From a virus, in IMG/VR virus record IMGVR_UViG_3300030419_005944, positions 1 through 27,741 of that record: a DNA stretch of 27,741 nucleotides; one strand, written 5' to 3'. Under the pieces are notes generated by a model. The model made no database searches. It was not told the DNA's origin and saw nothing but the letters and a program-made list of their open reading frames with translations. The position numbers and the translations under genes were made by a program. This document shows positions 1-9,100 of the stretch, one piece after another. Position 1 is the stretch's first letter; the number at the start of each line of letters is the position of its first letter.

Positions 1-2
1 AA

Positions 3-269
3 ACTGTTGAGTCTATCTCGAAGCGTAAGAAGCCTTTCACCGTTGACTACACAGGTTTCGGTTGGGTCATGATTAAGAACGGTGTTTTCGAGGATAAGAA
101 AATGGAATATCCTTGGTTTGCTCCAAAGATGCAACAATTTGAGTCTGGAGCAGTTCAGGATATGTGTGGAGAGGACGTTAGTTTCTGTTTAGATGCTATC
201 GATGCAGGTTATAAGATCTGGTGCGATCCTCGGATACGTGTTGGTCACGAAAAAACTCGTGTAATCTAA
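3..269 (+). CDS. Glycosyltransferase-like protein, C-terminal part (5' truncated by window edge)
   Basis: The reading frame is open from base 3, so the gene begins outside the window and only its last 88 residues are seen. They contain a TGFGWVMIKNGVFE stretch, a GEDVSFCLDA segment and a closing DPRIRVGHEK segment. This pattern fits the end of GT-A fold (family 2-like) glycosyltransferases: an acidic ED pair acting as catalytic or acceptor-site acids, followed by a conserved His near the C-terminus. Such enzymes transfer a sugar from a nucleotide-sugar donor; in T4-like marine phages they may modify virion proteins, DNA or host surface glycans, but the acceptor cannot be told here. The internal ATG at 69 is not the start, because the similarity extends upstream of it. 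Its base composition is richer in GC than the structural genes to the right. The family is fairly sure, the substrate unknown. Confidence 0.72.
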   Translation, partial: TVESISKRKKPFTVDYTGFGWVMIKNGVFEDKKMEYPWFAPKMQQFESGAVQDMCGEDVSFCLDAIDAGYKIWCDPRIRVGHEKTRVI

Positions 270-291
270 CCGTCGTGTCTCGTTTTTACTA

Positions 292-298
292 TGGAGGT
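292..298 (+). promoter_or_regulatory. Strong Shine-Dalgarno site for the 46-residue basic protein
   Basis: TGGAGGT lies seven bases before the ATG at 306. It is the best ribosome-binding site in the window; most other starts here have weak or no purine-rich complement to the 16S tail. This supports translation of the very short gene that follows and suggests it is made in quantity. Confidence 0.8.
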
Positions 299-305
299 TA
301 ACTAA

Positions 306-446
306 ATGGCAATGAGAAGTGCTATCGGTGGCGAAATTGTTGAAGCAACACCGAAAAAAACTCGTCAAGGAAGAGGCAAACACACTAAGTATGCCGCTTC
401 CTCTCGAAATAAGGCAAAAAAACGCACCCGTGGCCAGGGAAAATAA
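306..446 (+). CDS. 46-residue highly basic conserved small protein
   Basis: ATG at 306 follows a strong Shine-Dalgarno, and the frame closes with TAA at 444-446 directly before a terminator. The protein starts MAMRSAIGGEIVEATPKKTR and its second half is almost wholly Lys, Arg, Gly, Gln and Ser, ending in RTRGQGK. It has no membrane segment and no cysteine. I believe very similar short Lys/Arg-rich proteins are conserved in cyanomyoviruses, but none has a function that I know of. The charge and lack of hydrophobic core suggest a disordered nucleic-acid-binding or virion-associated peptide; that is inference. Arginine is coded with CGT, CGC, CGA and AGA, unlike the AGA-dominated genes to the right. 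It is too short to appear in ordinary ORF lists but the translation signals are convincing. Confidence 0.75.
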   Translation: MAMRSAIGGEIVEATPKKTRQGRGKHTKYAASSRNKAKKRTRGQGK

Positions 447-449
447 ATA
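442..449 (+). promoter_or_regulatory. Late-promoter-like box AATAAATA abutting the terminator
   Basis: AATAAATA matches the T4 late promoter core TATAAATA at seven of eight bases and the NATAAATA form reported for cyanomyoviruses completely. It overlaps the stop codon of the 46-residue gene. A start site about six bases downstream would fall near 455, inside the left arm of the terminator hairpin. A match of eight AT-rich bases can arise by chance in AT-rich DNA. Confidence 0.5.
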
Positions 450-450
450 A

Positions 451-475
451 AAGGGACTTTATGAGTCCCTTTTTT
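451..475 (+). terminator. Rho-independent terminator
   Basis: An uninterrupted eight-pair stem, AAGGGACT (451-458) with AGTCCCTT (464-471), closes a five-base loop TTATG and runs into a tract of Ts through 475. It sits five bases after the stop codon of the 46-residue basic protein gene and would end the transcript carrying the glycosyltransferase-like and basic protein genes. The A-tract on the left arm could give weaker termination in the opposite direction, but no gene there would need it. Confidence 0.85.
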
Positions 476-490
476 AGTGGGAATACGAAA

Positions 491-658
491 ATGCACGATT
501 TTTTAGACAATTTGCCGAATCATCAGTACCAAAAAATGCTGAGAGAAATCGCAAATGACAATATTGTACCTAAAAAAACGGATAAAAAGGTAACAAATGA
601 CCTTTATGAGAATAAAGAAGACAATGATTTTTATGAATTAAATGAAATAAGTTATTGA
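491..658 (+). CDS. 55-residue hypothetical charged protein
   Basis: The frame encodes MHDFLDNLPNHQYQKMLREI followed by a charged, probably disordered tail rich in Asn, Asp, Glu and Lys, ending NEISY. The likely start is ATG 491. An in-frame ATG at 461 exists but lies in the terminator loop region and would add ten residues (MSPFFSGNTK) from hairpin sequence, so it is less likely. The upstream GTGGGAA run (476-482) is a poor Shine-Dalgarno. The N-terminal 20-25 residues could form a short amphipathic helix. I do not recognise a family. The gene lies between a terminator and the baseplate operon, and ends about 40 bases before gp25. Coding status rests on the open frame, tight spacing and lack of any competing gene. 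Confidence 0.55.
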   Translation: MHDFLDNLPNHQYQKMLREIANDNIVPKKTDKKVTNDLYENKEDNDFYELNEISY

Positions 659-671
659 GGCAAAAATTGCT

Positions 672-679
672 GCTAAATA
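672..679 (+). promoter_or_regulatory. Late-promoter-like box upstream of gp25
   Basis: GCTAAATA shares the TAAATA core of the T4-type late promoter, six of eight positions. It ends 22 bases before the gp25 start codon, almost the same distance as the similar boxes before gp8 and gp13. A start site near 685 would give a leader of roughly 16 bases. The conserved placement is the main argument; the match itself is imperfect. Confidence 0.5.
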
Positions 680-701
680 AACATATATTTGCTGTATAAT
701 A

Positions 702-1103
702 GTGCCTGTCCAACGCATAAGTAGGTCATTTAAAGATATAAGTATGTCTTTTAAGGTTAATCCGTTAACTGATGACCTTATTGCGATTAAAAATCAGACT
801 GCTATAGCTCGCTCTCTTCGTAATCTAGTGCTTACTTCACCTGGAGAGCGATTTTTTAATAATAATTTAGGTTCAAGAGTAAATCAATTACTTTTTGAGA
901 ACATGGATGACCTTACTGCAGCATCCATAAAGAGTGAAATTGAAAATACTATCAAAAATTATGAACCAAGAGTTAGATTATTAAAAACAAAAGTGTCTCC
1001 TAATCCAGACTCCTATGAATTTGATGTAATTATTACCTATCAAATCGTTGGAATAGAAGCACAAGCACAACAGTTATCATTCGCATTACAGCCAACAAGA
1101 TAA
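702..1103 (+). CDS. 25: gp25-like baseplate wedge protein
   Basis: A 133-residue protein of the gpW/gp25 family, the usual size for T4 gp25 (132 residues). It is a wedge component in the inner baseplate near the sheath contact, with structural kinship to lysozyme-fold-like wedge proteins of contractile injection systems. Recognisable features are the N-terminus MPVQRISRSFKDIS typical of cyanomyovirus gp25, the segment TAIARSLRNLVLTSPGERFF containing the family's conserved RSLRNL/PGER region (residues about 31-50), and LGSRV followed by a helical half and a strand pair ending LSFALQPTR. The start is GTG at 702; an internal ATG at 744 would delete the conserved N-terminus. No Shine-Dalgarno is visible. 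The stop codon overlaps the gp6 start by one base, as TAATG, implying coupled translation of two wedge partners. Confidence 0.93.
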   Translation: MPVQRISRSFKDISMSFKVNPLTDDLIAIKNQTAIARSLRNLVLTSPGERFFNNNLGSRVNQLLFENMDDLTAASIKSEIENTIKNYEPRVRLLKTKVSPNPDSYEFDVIITYQIVGIEAQAQQLSFALQPTR

Positions 1104-3127
1104 TGCCTCTAGTTAATTTCGCAAATCTGGATTTTGACCAGATAAAAACCTCAATTAAAGATTATCTTCGATCTAATTCTAATTTTACGGATTATGATTT
1201 TGAAGGATCTAACCTGTCAACAATAATTGATGTCCTTGCATACAATACATATATCACCTCATACAATGCCAACATGGTATCAAATGAGGTTTTTATCGAT
1301 AGTGCAACATTAAGAGAGAATGTTGTATCACTCGCACGTAATATAGGTTATACTCCATATTCTAAAAGATCTGCACAAGCTAATATTACTTTCTTTATTG
1401 ATACTAGTGGTTATGCTGATAAACCTCAAACGATAACTTTAAATAAAGGATTGGTTGCATCCTCTAATAGTTTTGCAAATGAAAGTTATACTTTTGCAAT
1501 TTTAGATGATGTTACAGTTCCTGTATCAAATAATGAAGCAATTTTTAATAATATTGCCATTTATGAAGGAATTTACATTACACAAACATTTACTGTAAAT
1601 TCTTTTGACCCTGATCAAAGATTTATACTCGATAATAGTGGAATTGACCTTTCTACATTAAGAGTTGTGGTCAAACCATCAGAATCTTCGACTGTTACTA
1701 GAAAATATGTACAATCTGATAGTTTATTTGAAGTAAAAAGTGATTCTGCCATCTATTTTGTACAAGAAGTGGAGGGTGAAAGATATGAATTATTATTTGG
1801 AGACGGAATTTTCGGGAAAAAGTTAGATGCACCCAGTTTTATTGAAGTTTCTTATCTTGTAACTAATGGTGAACTTGCAAATGGTATTAATAATTTCAAT
1901 TTTAGTGGAAAATTAACATCTTCAAGGGATAATGTTACTATTAACAGTGGAATTTCTCTTGTTACCGCAGTTAACGCAGCTTCTTTAGGTCGAAGTATAG
2001 AATCAATTGAATCTATTAAGAAATATGCACCTAGAATTTACTCTTCTCAAAAAAGAGCTGTAACAACTGCTGATTTTGAAGCAATTATTCCTACATTATA
2101 TACTGAAACGGACTCAGTTTCTGCTTTTGGAGGCGAAACTTTAAATCCACCTCAATATGGAAAGACATTTGTAAGTATTAAACCCACAAATGGACCTTAT
2201 TTGTCGGATCAGATTAAAAGTAACCTAAAAAGAGAGATTAAAAAGTACTCTGTGTCTGGAATAGACGTAGAAATTACTGATTTGAAGTTTCTATATATTG
2301 AATTAAACATAACTGCGTATTATAATGCCAATTTAATCAGTTCAGGTGCTGATCTCATCAGTCTCATCGCTGAGAATCTAAGAAAATATGCTAATTCAGC
2401 AGAAATGAATAAATTTGGAGCGAGATTTAAGTATAGTAAGTTATTATGCGTCATTGATAATAGCAGCGATGCCATAACTTCTAATATTACGACAGTTGTT
2501 ATAAGAAGGGATCTCAGAGTATCGTTAAATAGTTTTGCGGAATATGAAATTTGTTTTGGAAACTGTATTTTTGTTAAGAATTGCGATGGATTTAATATTA
2601 AGTCATCTGGATTTAATGTAGATGGAATTGCTGGTACAGTATATCTTACAGATAAACCAGATGCTGGTTCTACTTCCACTGGGCAGATTATGTTGATACA
2701 ATTAGAAGCTTCTAATAAAGCAAAAATCATTAAGAAATCAATTGGAACCATTGATTATGAAAGAGGAGAAATTAAACTTTCACCGATTAATATAACTAAT
2801 ACAATTGTTAATAGAGGGTTCCCAGTTGTCGAAATCTCTGCTTCTCCATGTTCCAATGATGTATTAGGTCTTCATGACTTATACATTCAATTGGATCTTG
2901 AAAATACCCTTATTAATGCCATTCCTGATTCTGCTGATTTAGATTCAGCCGCCTCTAGTTATGCAAATGGTAGTTTAGTTCGAGGTCCAAAAGATATTCC
3001 AGGTTCTACAACTTGTGATACACCTGATAACACTGTATTCACCGCTAATGGTGCTACAGTTGCCTCTACAACCGCTTCCAGTGCTTCTACAACAGCAGCA
3101 ACTACTACAACCACATCTTCTTATTAA
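1103..3127 (+). CDS. 6: gp6-like baseplate wedge protein
   Basis: A 674-residue protein, close to the T4 gp6 length of 660. In T4, gp6 dimers join wedges into the continuous ring that holds the baseplate together, contacting gp7, gp25 and gp53. The N-terminus (FANLDFDQIKTSIKDYLRSN, then YDFEGSNLSTIIDVLAYNTY, residues about 5-50) is the hallmark of the family. The middle (about 200-420) carries a baseplate J-like region with the ELLFGDGIFGKKL strand and an RAVTTADFEAIIP segment. The C-terminal part has GTIDYERGEIKLSP, also typical. After about residue 615 the protein ends in a Ser/Thr/Ala-rich low-complexity tail (nt about 2945-3127) that T4 gp6 lacks. It overlaps gp25 by one base. The next gene starts nine bases after the stop. 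Recognition of the family is firm; the role of the tail is unknown. Confidence 0.93.
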   Translation: MPLVNFANLDFDQIKTSIKDYLRSNSNFTDYDFEGSNLSTIIDVLAYNTYITSYNANMVSNEVFIDSATLRENVVSLARNIGYTPYSKRSAQANITFFIDTSGYADKPQTITLNKGLVASSNSFANESYTFAILDDVTVPVSNNEAIFNNIAIYEGIYITQTFTVNSFDPDQRFILDNSGIDLSTLRVVVKPSESSTVTRKYVQSDSLFEVKSDSAIYFVQEVEGERYELLFGDGIFGKKLDAPSFIEVSYLVTNGELANGINNFNFSGKLTSSRDNVTINSGISLVTAVNAASLGRSIESIESIKKYAPRIYSSQKRAVTTADFEAIIPTLYTETDSVSAFGGETLNPPQYGKTFVSIKPTNGPYLSDQIKSNLKREIKKYSVSGIDVEITDLKFLYIELNITAYYNANLISSGADLISLIAENLRKYANSAEMNKFGARFKYSKLLCVIDNSSDAITSNITTVVIRRDLRVSLNSFAEYEICFGNCIFVKNCDGFNIKSSGFNVDGIAGTVYLTDKPDAGSTSTGQIMLIQLEASNKAKIIKKSIGTIDYERGEIKLSPINITNTIVNRGFPVVEISASPCSNDVLGLHDLYIQLDLENTLINAIPDSADLDSAASSYANGSLVRGPKDIPGSTTCDTPDNTVFTANGATVASTTASSASTTAATTTTTSSY

Positions 3128-3136
3128 TATCGCAAG

Positions 3137-6100
3137 ATGATATCTACAGATCTCCAAAGAGTACAGATTCAAAATATAGTTGAGAATCAACTCCCTTCTT
3201 TTGTGCAGGAGGATTTTCCTTTATTAGGGGAATTTCTCAAAGAGTATTATGTTTCGCAAGAATATCCAGGAGCTTCTGCTGATTTAATTCAAAATATAGA
3301 TGAATATTTAAAATTAGAGTCTTTAACTAATAATACGCAGGAGACAGAATTAGGAAGTGCGGTTGGATATCAAGATACTACAATTACAGTTACTTTTGAT
3401 CTTAATAAAAGTATTTTTGGAACTTATCATTTTCCCGATAGAGATGGTTTAATACAAATTGATAATGAAATAATTTTATATAAAGAAAAAACTAATACTA
3501 CATTTACAGGATGTGTAAGAGGGTTTAGTGGTGTTACTTCATATGGGATGCATGACGAATTAACCTTCTCACAGTCAGATGTTAATCCTCATGCCAAAGG
3601 AAGTAAGGTTACTAATTTAAGTGCTTTACTTTTTAATAAGTTTTTATTAAAACTTAAAAATCAAATTTCTCCAGGTTTTGAAGATAGGACTTTAGACGTT
3701 GACGTAAATCAAAGATTGTTTATTTCACGATCTAAAGATTTTTATGAGACGAAAGGTACAGATGAATCTTATAATATTCTTTTTGGAGCTCTCTACGGTG
3801 AAAAGGTAGATGTAATAAAACCTAGAGAATTTCTTTTTAGACCTTCTGATGCTGATTATAGAGTAACTAAAGATTTAGTTGTAGAATCTATTGAGGGTGA
3901 TCCACTTGATCTTTTAAACAGTACCCTATATCAAGATTCAGCACATTTTGGAGATCATTATTGTGTAGATAGAGCTTATGCTCCTGTTAGTGGAGTAGAA
4001 AAAATCTCTATTGGTAATTCTGATTTTTATAAGTTAAATCTTGATTATGGTTATGCAAGAGACGTTCCCCTTAAAGGAAGTGTTTATGGAGAATTTATAG
4101 TTCACCCCAATACAAAAGTAATAACAGAAGTAGCAGTAGGTTCAAGCGTAATAGATGTAGATTCTACTATAGGTTTTCCTGAGGCAGGAGAATTGTATGC
4201 AATCTATGGAACTGGTGCTACAGGAATATTAACTTATAGATCTAAATCCATAAATCAGTTCTTTGATGTTGGTTTAGCTAATACTACAACGGTTGGTATC
4301 ACCACTCTTATTAATTCAAAAGAAAATATACGATTAAATACAGATGTTTATGGATATGTGGGATTAGGAACTACTACTAAAGTTTCTATGAGGGTTACTG
4401 GAGTTTTAGCAGACTTAGAAATTCCAGATGATACTTATTATTTTGATAATAATGATACAGTTTCTATAAAGTCTTTAGGAATAACTACTTCAAGTCCTAA
4501 AACGGAAAATTGGTTTTACAATGTATCTACAAAATATGATGTAGAATCCATAACTTTAGTTGATGCATCTGATTTTACTTACACTTTGGTTACTTATGCT
4601 AAAAATAATTTTAGATTAGGTGATAAAGTTACTGTTATTGATTCTTCGGCAAATACCAAGGATTCTACAATAACTGAAGTTATAAGTGATTATAGTTTTT
4701 CTATCAAAGGTCAAGGAAATATTGTAGATGGAAAATATAGCGTAGAAAGAAAGATTTTAAGAGCTAAGGTAAATACCACATTATCGGATTATTCTTATAT
4801 TGATAATTATTTTGCTAATGTTCAAAATACTTATGTAAAATTTAATCAAGATCTTTTAGTAGCATCTTCATCTATTCCCAATTATGATAGTGCTCCTTTA
4901 AATTTCTATGATAGAAAAATTACTTTAAATGGAGAATATAGTGGAGCTGAATTTACAATTTTAGATGTAAATGATCATGGTTATTGGACAGGAGATGCAG
5001 TTTATTATAGTCCTTATACTATAGAGACTAAAGATTTTCTTGGAAATGTTACTAAGGTTGTTAGTAAATTTCCTGAGATGGAAGAAGGTGTTTACTTCGT
5101 TAATAGACTGAATAAAAATCAATTTCAACTTGCTACAAGTCCATCTAACATCTCTAATAATTCATTTATTTCCGTATCTGGTATTGTAACTTCTAATACT
5201 TTAGAATATCTTGATTTTCATGACAAAGATGTCGATCATCAACTTTTATTGAAAGAGATAAAAAATCCCATTAATGAAGATGGAGATTATGTTACTGAAC
5301 CAGGTAGTAGGACAGGTATATTGGTGAATGGGGTGGAAATTCTAAATTATAAATCAAATGAAGCAGTTTATTATGGACCTATTAAAGATATTGATATTGC
5401 AGCTGCAGGAAATGGTTATGATGTAATAAATCCTCCTATTTTACATGTATCAGATAATGTTGGAACAGGTGCAACTGGTATATGTGCTGTTGAAGGAGGT
5501 TTAGTAGCAATTAACATTGAAGATCCAGGTTTTGATTATGTTTCTCATCCAACTCTTACTATAAGTGGTGGTAATGGTGAAGGAGCAAGAGCGAGTGTTA
5601 ACACTAAAATGATTGAACACTCGGTTTCATTCAATGCTACTGCAGATTCTGCTCGTGTTGACCTAACTGACAGCACTATTGGTTTTTCTACCTATCATAA
5701 GTTTAGAAATGGTGAAAAAGTCATTTATAAGACATTTGGACAAACTGCAGTTAATGGAATTTCAACAGATGCAGTGTATTATGTTCATACTGTCGGTGTA
5801 TCCACTGTAAAACTTTATAAATCCGAAACTGAGGCAGTAAACGTTGGTTTAAATACTGTAATCTTATCTGGTTTTGGAGTTGGTGTTCATAACCTTCAAT
5901 CTGTTAATAAAAAGCAGATTATATCTAATATTATAGTTGATAATTCAGGTTCGGGATATCAAAATAAGAAGAGAACTATAATTTCTGCAACGGGAATTAA
6001 TACAGCTCTTAATCAAATCAATATTGATAAGCATGGATACAAATCTGGTGAAATTATCCAATATTCATATAATGTCGATCAAATTACAGGAATTAATTCC

Positions 6101-9100
6101 AATACGAATTATATTGTTACGGAAGTTGATGCGAATAACTTTAAATTATCTAGTGTAGGGGTTGGAACTACAACTAAGTTCCTATATTACGAAACAGAGC
6201 AATATATTGATTTTTCTGTTGCTGGTTTAGGAACTGGAACTCATACTTTTAACTATGAACCAATTACAGTAACTTTAAGTGGTGAAATAGGAGTTCTTAC
6301 TGCTACAGGGCAAGATTTTCAAGCAAAACTTCAGCCTTTGTTTAAAGGTTCTTTAGATTCTATACAGGTAACAAATGAGGGATCTGCATACGGATCTTCT
6401 GATATTATAAATTATGATCGTCAACCATTATTAACTCTTAATAGTGGATCTGGTGCGGAAATTACTCCAATTATTAATAACGGTAAAATAGTTGAAGTTC
6501 AAGTTGATAATCAGGGTGAAGGTTATAACGCACCTCCTAGATTAGTAATTTCTGCAAATCAAGGAAATTATGGAAAATTAGTTCCTATTGTTAATGATGG
6601 TAAAATCACCAGTGTAAGAATTGACAATGCTGGAATTGGATATACTGGTAATGTAGGAGTTGCTGTAACTACTGATGGTTCAAATGGACAATTAAGGGCA
6701 AGAATTAAAACTTGGAATATTAATTTGTTCCAAAAATATGTAGATATTATTTCAGATGATGATGGAATTTTAGATGAAGCTGAAAATTCCGAATTTGGGA
6801 TACAATATACTCATTTATATTCTCCTCGTAAATTGAGGGAATCTGTTTATGTGAGAGATCAAGATAATAATATTAAATATGGACTTCCTGATTTACAAAA
6901 GGTGGATGGTGAAGAAGTTTCTGCTTCTTTCCATTCTCCAATTATTGGATGGGCATATGATGGTAATCCCATTTATGGACCTTATGGATATAGTGAAAGA
7001 ACAGGTGGATCTATTAAAGCAATGGAATCTGGTTATAAAGCAGTAACTGCTTCTAATCGTCCTTCATTATCTATATTCCCTCAAGGATTTTTCATTGATG
7101 ATTTTGAATTTAATAATTCTGGAGATTTGGATGAACATAATGGTCGTTTTTGTATAACTCCTGATTATCCGCATGGAGTTTATGCTTATTTCTCAACTAT
7201 TAATCCAACTACGATTGAAAATTCAGGAGCTTTTAATAAGTATAGAAAACCTGAGTTTCCATATTTGATTGGAAATTCTTTCCATTCACAACCCAATACT
7301 TTTAATTATGATAATAGTATTAATCAAAAATCATATGATTTAAATACTACTTCATATTTTAGAAATACTACTCCATATTCTTTAACTGATGAGTATGCAT
7401 CTTATGATTTCTTATATCAACCAAATAAAGAAAGAGAGCAATTAATTGATATAAATTTGGTTTCTCATGGATCTATTGAGAAAGTGGGTATATTAACTGG
7501 TGGAAATAATTATAAAGTTAATGATACTGTTAATTTTGAACAAATTGGCGAAATTCAAAGAGCTAAAGGAAAGGTTTCTAAGGTTAGTGGAAAAGTAATT
7601 ACTAATATTAGTGTTGCAAGCAGCACTATATCCGATATAGAAATTGCTCCTTTTGATGTAAATGGACAATATATTGCTTTCTCTACTTCTCCTCATAACT
7701 TTACTAATTTAAATTTAGTTTCTTTATCTGGTTTTAATACTTCTACTAATAATTTGCAGGGAAGTTTTAATATTGGTGTAAAGACGGAAAGTGTCTTACT
7801 TGCAGGAGCTGCAACCACTATTGGAGCAACGGGAATAGTAACTTATTTTGGAATATCTGGATCACTCTCAAATGATCTTCTGTCAATTAGAGAGAATGAT
7901 ATTTTAGGAATTGGAACAGAAACAATAAAAGTTCTTCAAGTTGATAGAACCAATTCTAGATTAAGAATTCTTAGAGCTCAAGAAAGCACAATGGGAAGTG
8001 CTCATACTGCTGGATCAGTAATAACTGAAGATTCTAGAAAATTTACCTTTAACGCTTCTCCTGAAAATGAAGTAAAATTTGAATTAAATAAGGAAATTTA
8101 TTTTGAACCAAAAGAAGCATTGGGTATTGGAACTCTTGCAGGGGTGGGAATTGGAACTACTATTTTCTTCTCTAATCCTGGTGCAGGTATTACTCAAATC
8201 TTCATTCAAACAGAGGCGATTTATCTTCCCAATCATGATTTGAAAACTGGGGATGTTGTTAACTATAAAACAAATACTGGGGATCCTATAGGAGTTTCCA
8301 CTGATGGTATTACATTGTATAATCTTCCAACTGATGCTCCTTTGTATATTGGAAAAATATCTAATGATTTAGTTGGAATTCAAACATTCCAAGTTGGTAT
8401 TGGAAGTACTGGTACATTTGTAGGTATTGCAAGCACAACAGTTAATAGAGGATTATTAAGATTAACAGGAATTGGTACAGGAGTATACCATAGTTTTAAA
8501 ACAGTTAAGAATAACGTAGTTAATGCAGAAGCTCATAAGAATACAGTTACGGTAGCTACTGCTTCTACACATGGATTGAAATTTAATGATAATGTAACTA
8601 TTGATGTTCAACCAGGAATAGGTACAACAGTTACAGTTAAGTATAATGATTTTAATAGAAGAATAGTATTTAACCCCAAATCATTTGTCGCAGGTAATGT
8701 TGATACGACTGCCAATACCATTGAAATTACTAATCATGGATTAAACACTGGTGATAAGGTAATTCATACAGCAACAACTGCTTCAGGAGGATTAGAAGAT
8801 GAGAAAATGTATTATATCTTTAAATTCTCTACGAGTAAAGTTAAATTATGTTTGAGTAAATATGAATCTGAACAGTTTGAACCTGAATTTGTAAATATAA
8901 CTTCTGCATCTGCTGGAACTTTATCTCCTATCAATCCTTTAACTAATCTTTATAAGAACAACAGTGTAAGATTTGATTTATCAGATCCTTCTTTAGCCAG
9001 TTTTGTTGGAGTATCTTCTTATTCTGCTTTTGATCTTAATCTTTATACTGATAGTAAGTTTAATAATGAATTTTATTCATCACTTTCGAGTAATACTTTT

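Noticed and set aside
461-490. Upstream ATG extension of the 55-residue gene
   Set aside because: The extra codons are made of terminator hairpin and T-tract sequence. ATG 491 gives a cleaner start outside the hairpin.
695-700. TATAAT resembling a sigma-70 -10 box immediately before gp25
   Set aside because: Its start site would fall inside the gp25 coding region, and no -35 hexamer lies at a usable distance (the nearest TTGCTG is 22 bases away). The TAAATA box further upstream is better placed.
2320-2751. 143-codon antisense open frame within gp6
   Set aside because: It lies fully opposite a well-recognised gene, has no ribosome-binding site and no recognisable product; a codon-composition shadow.
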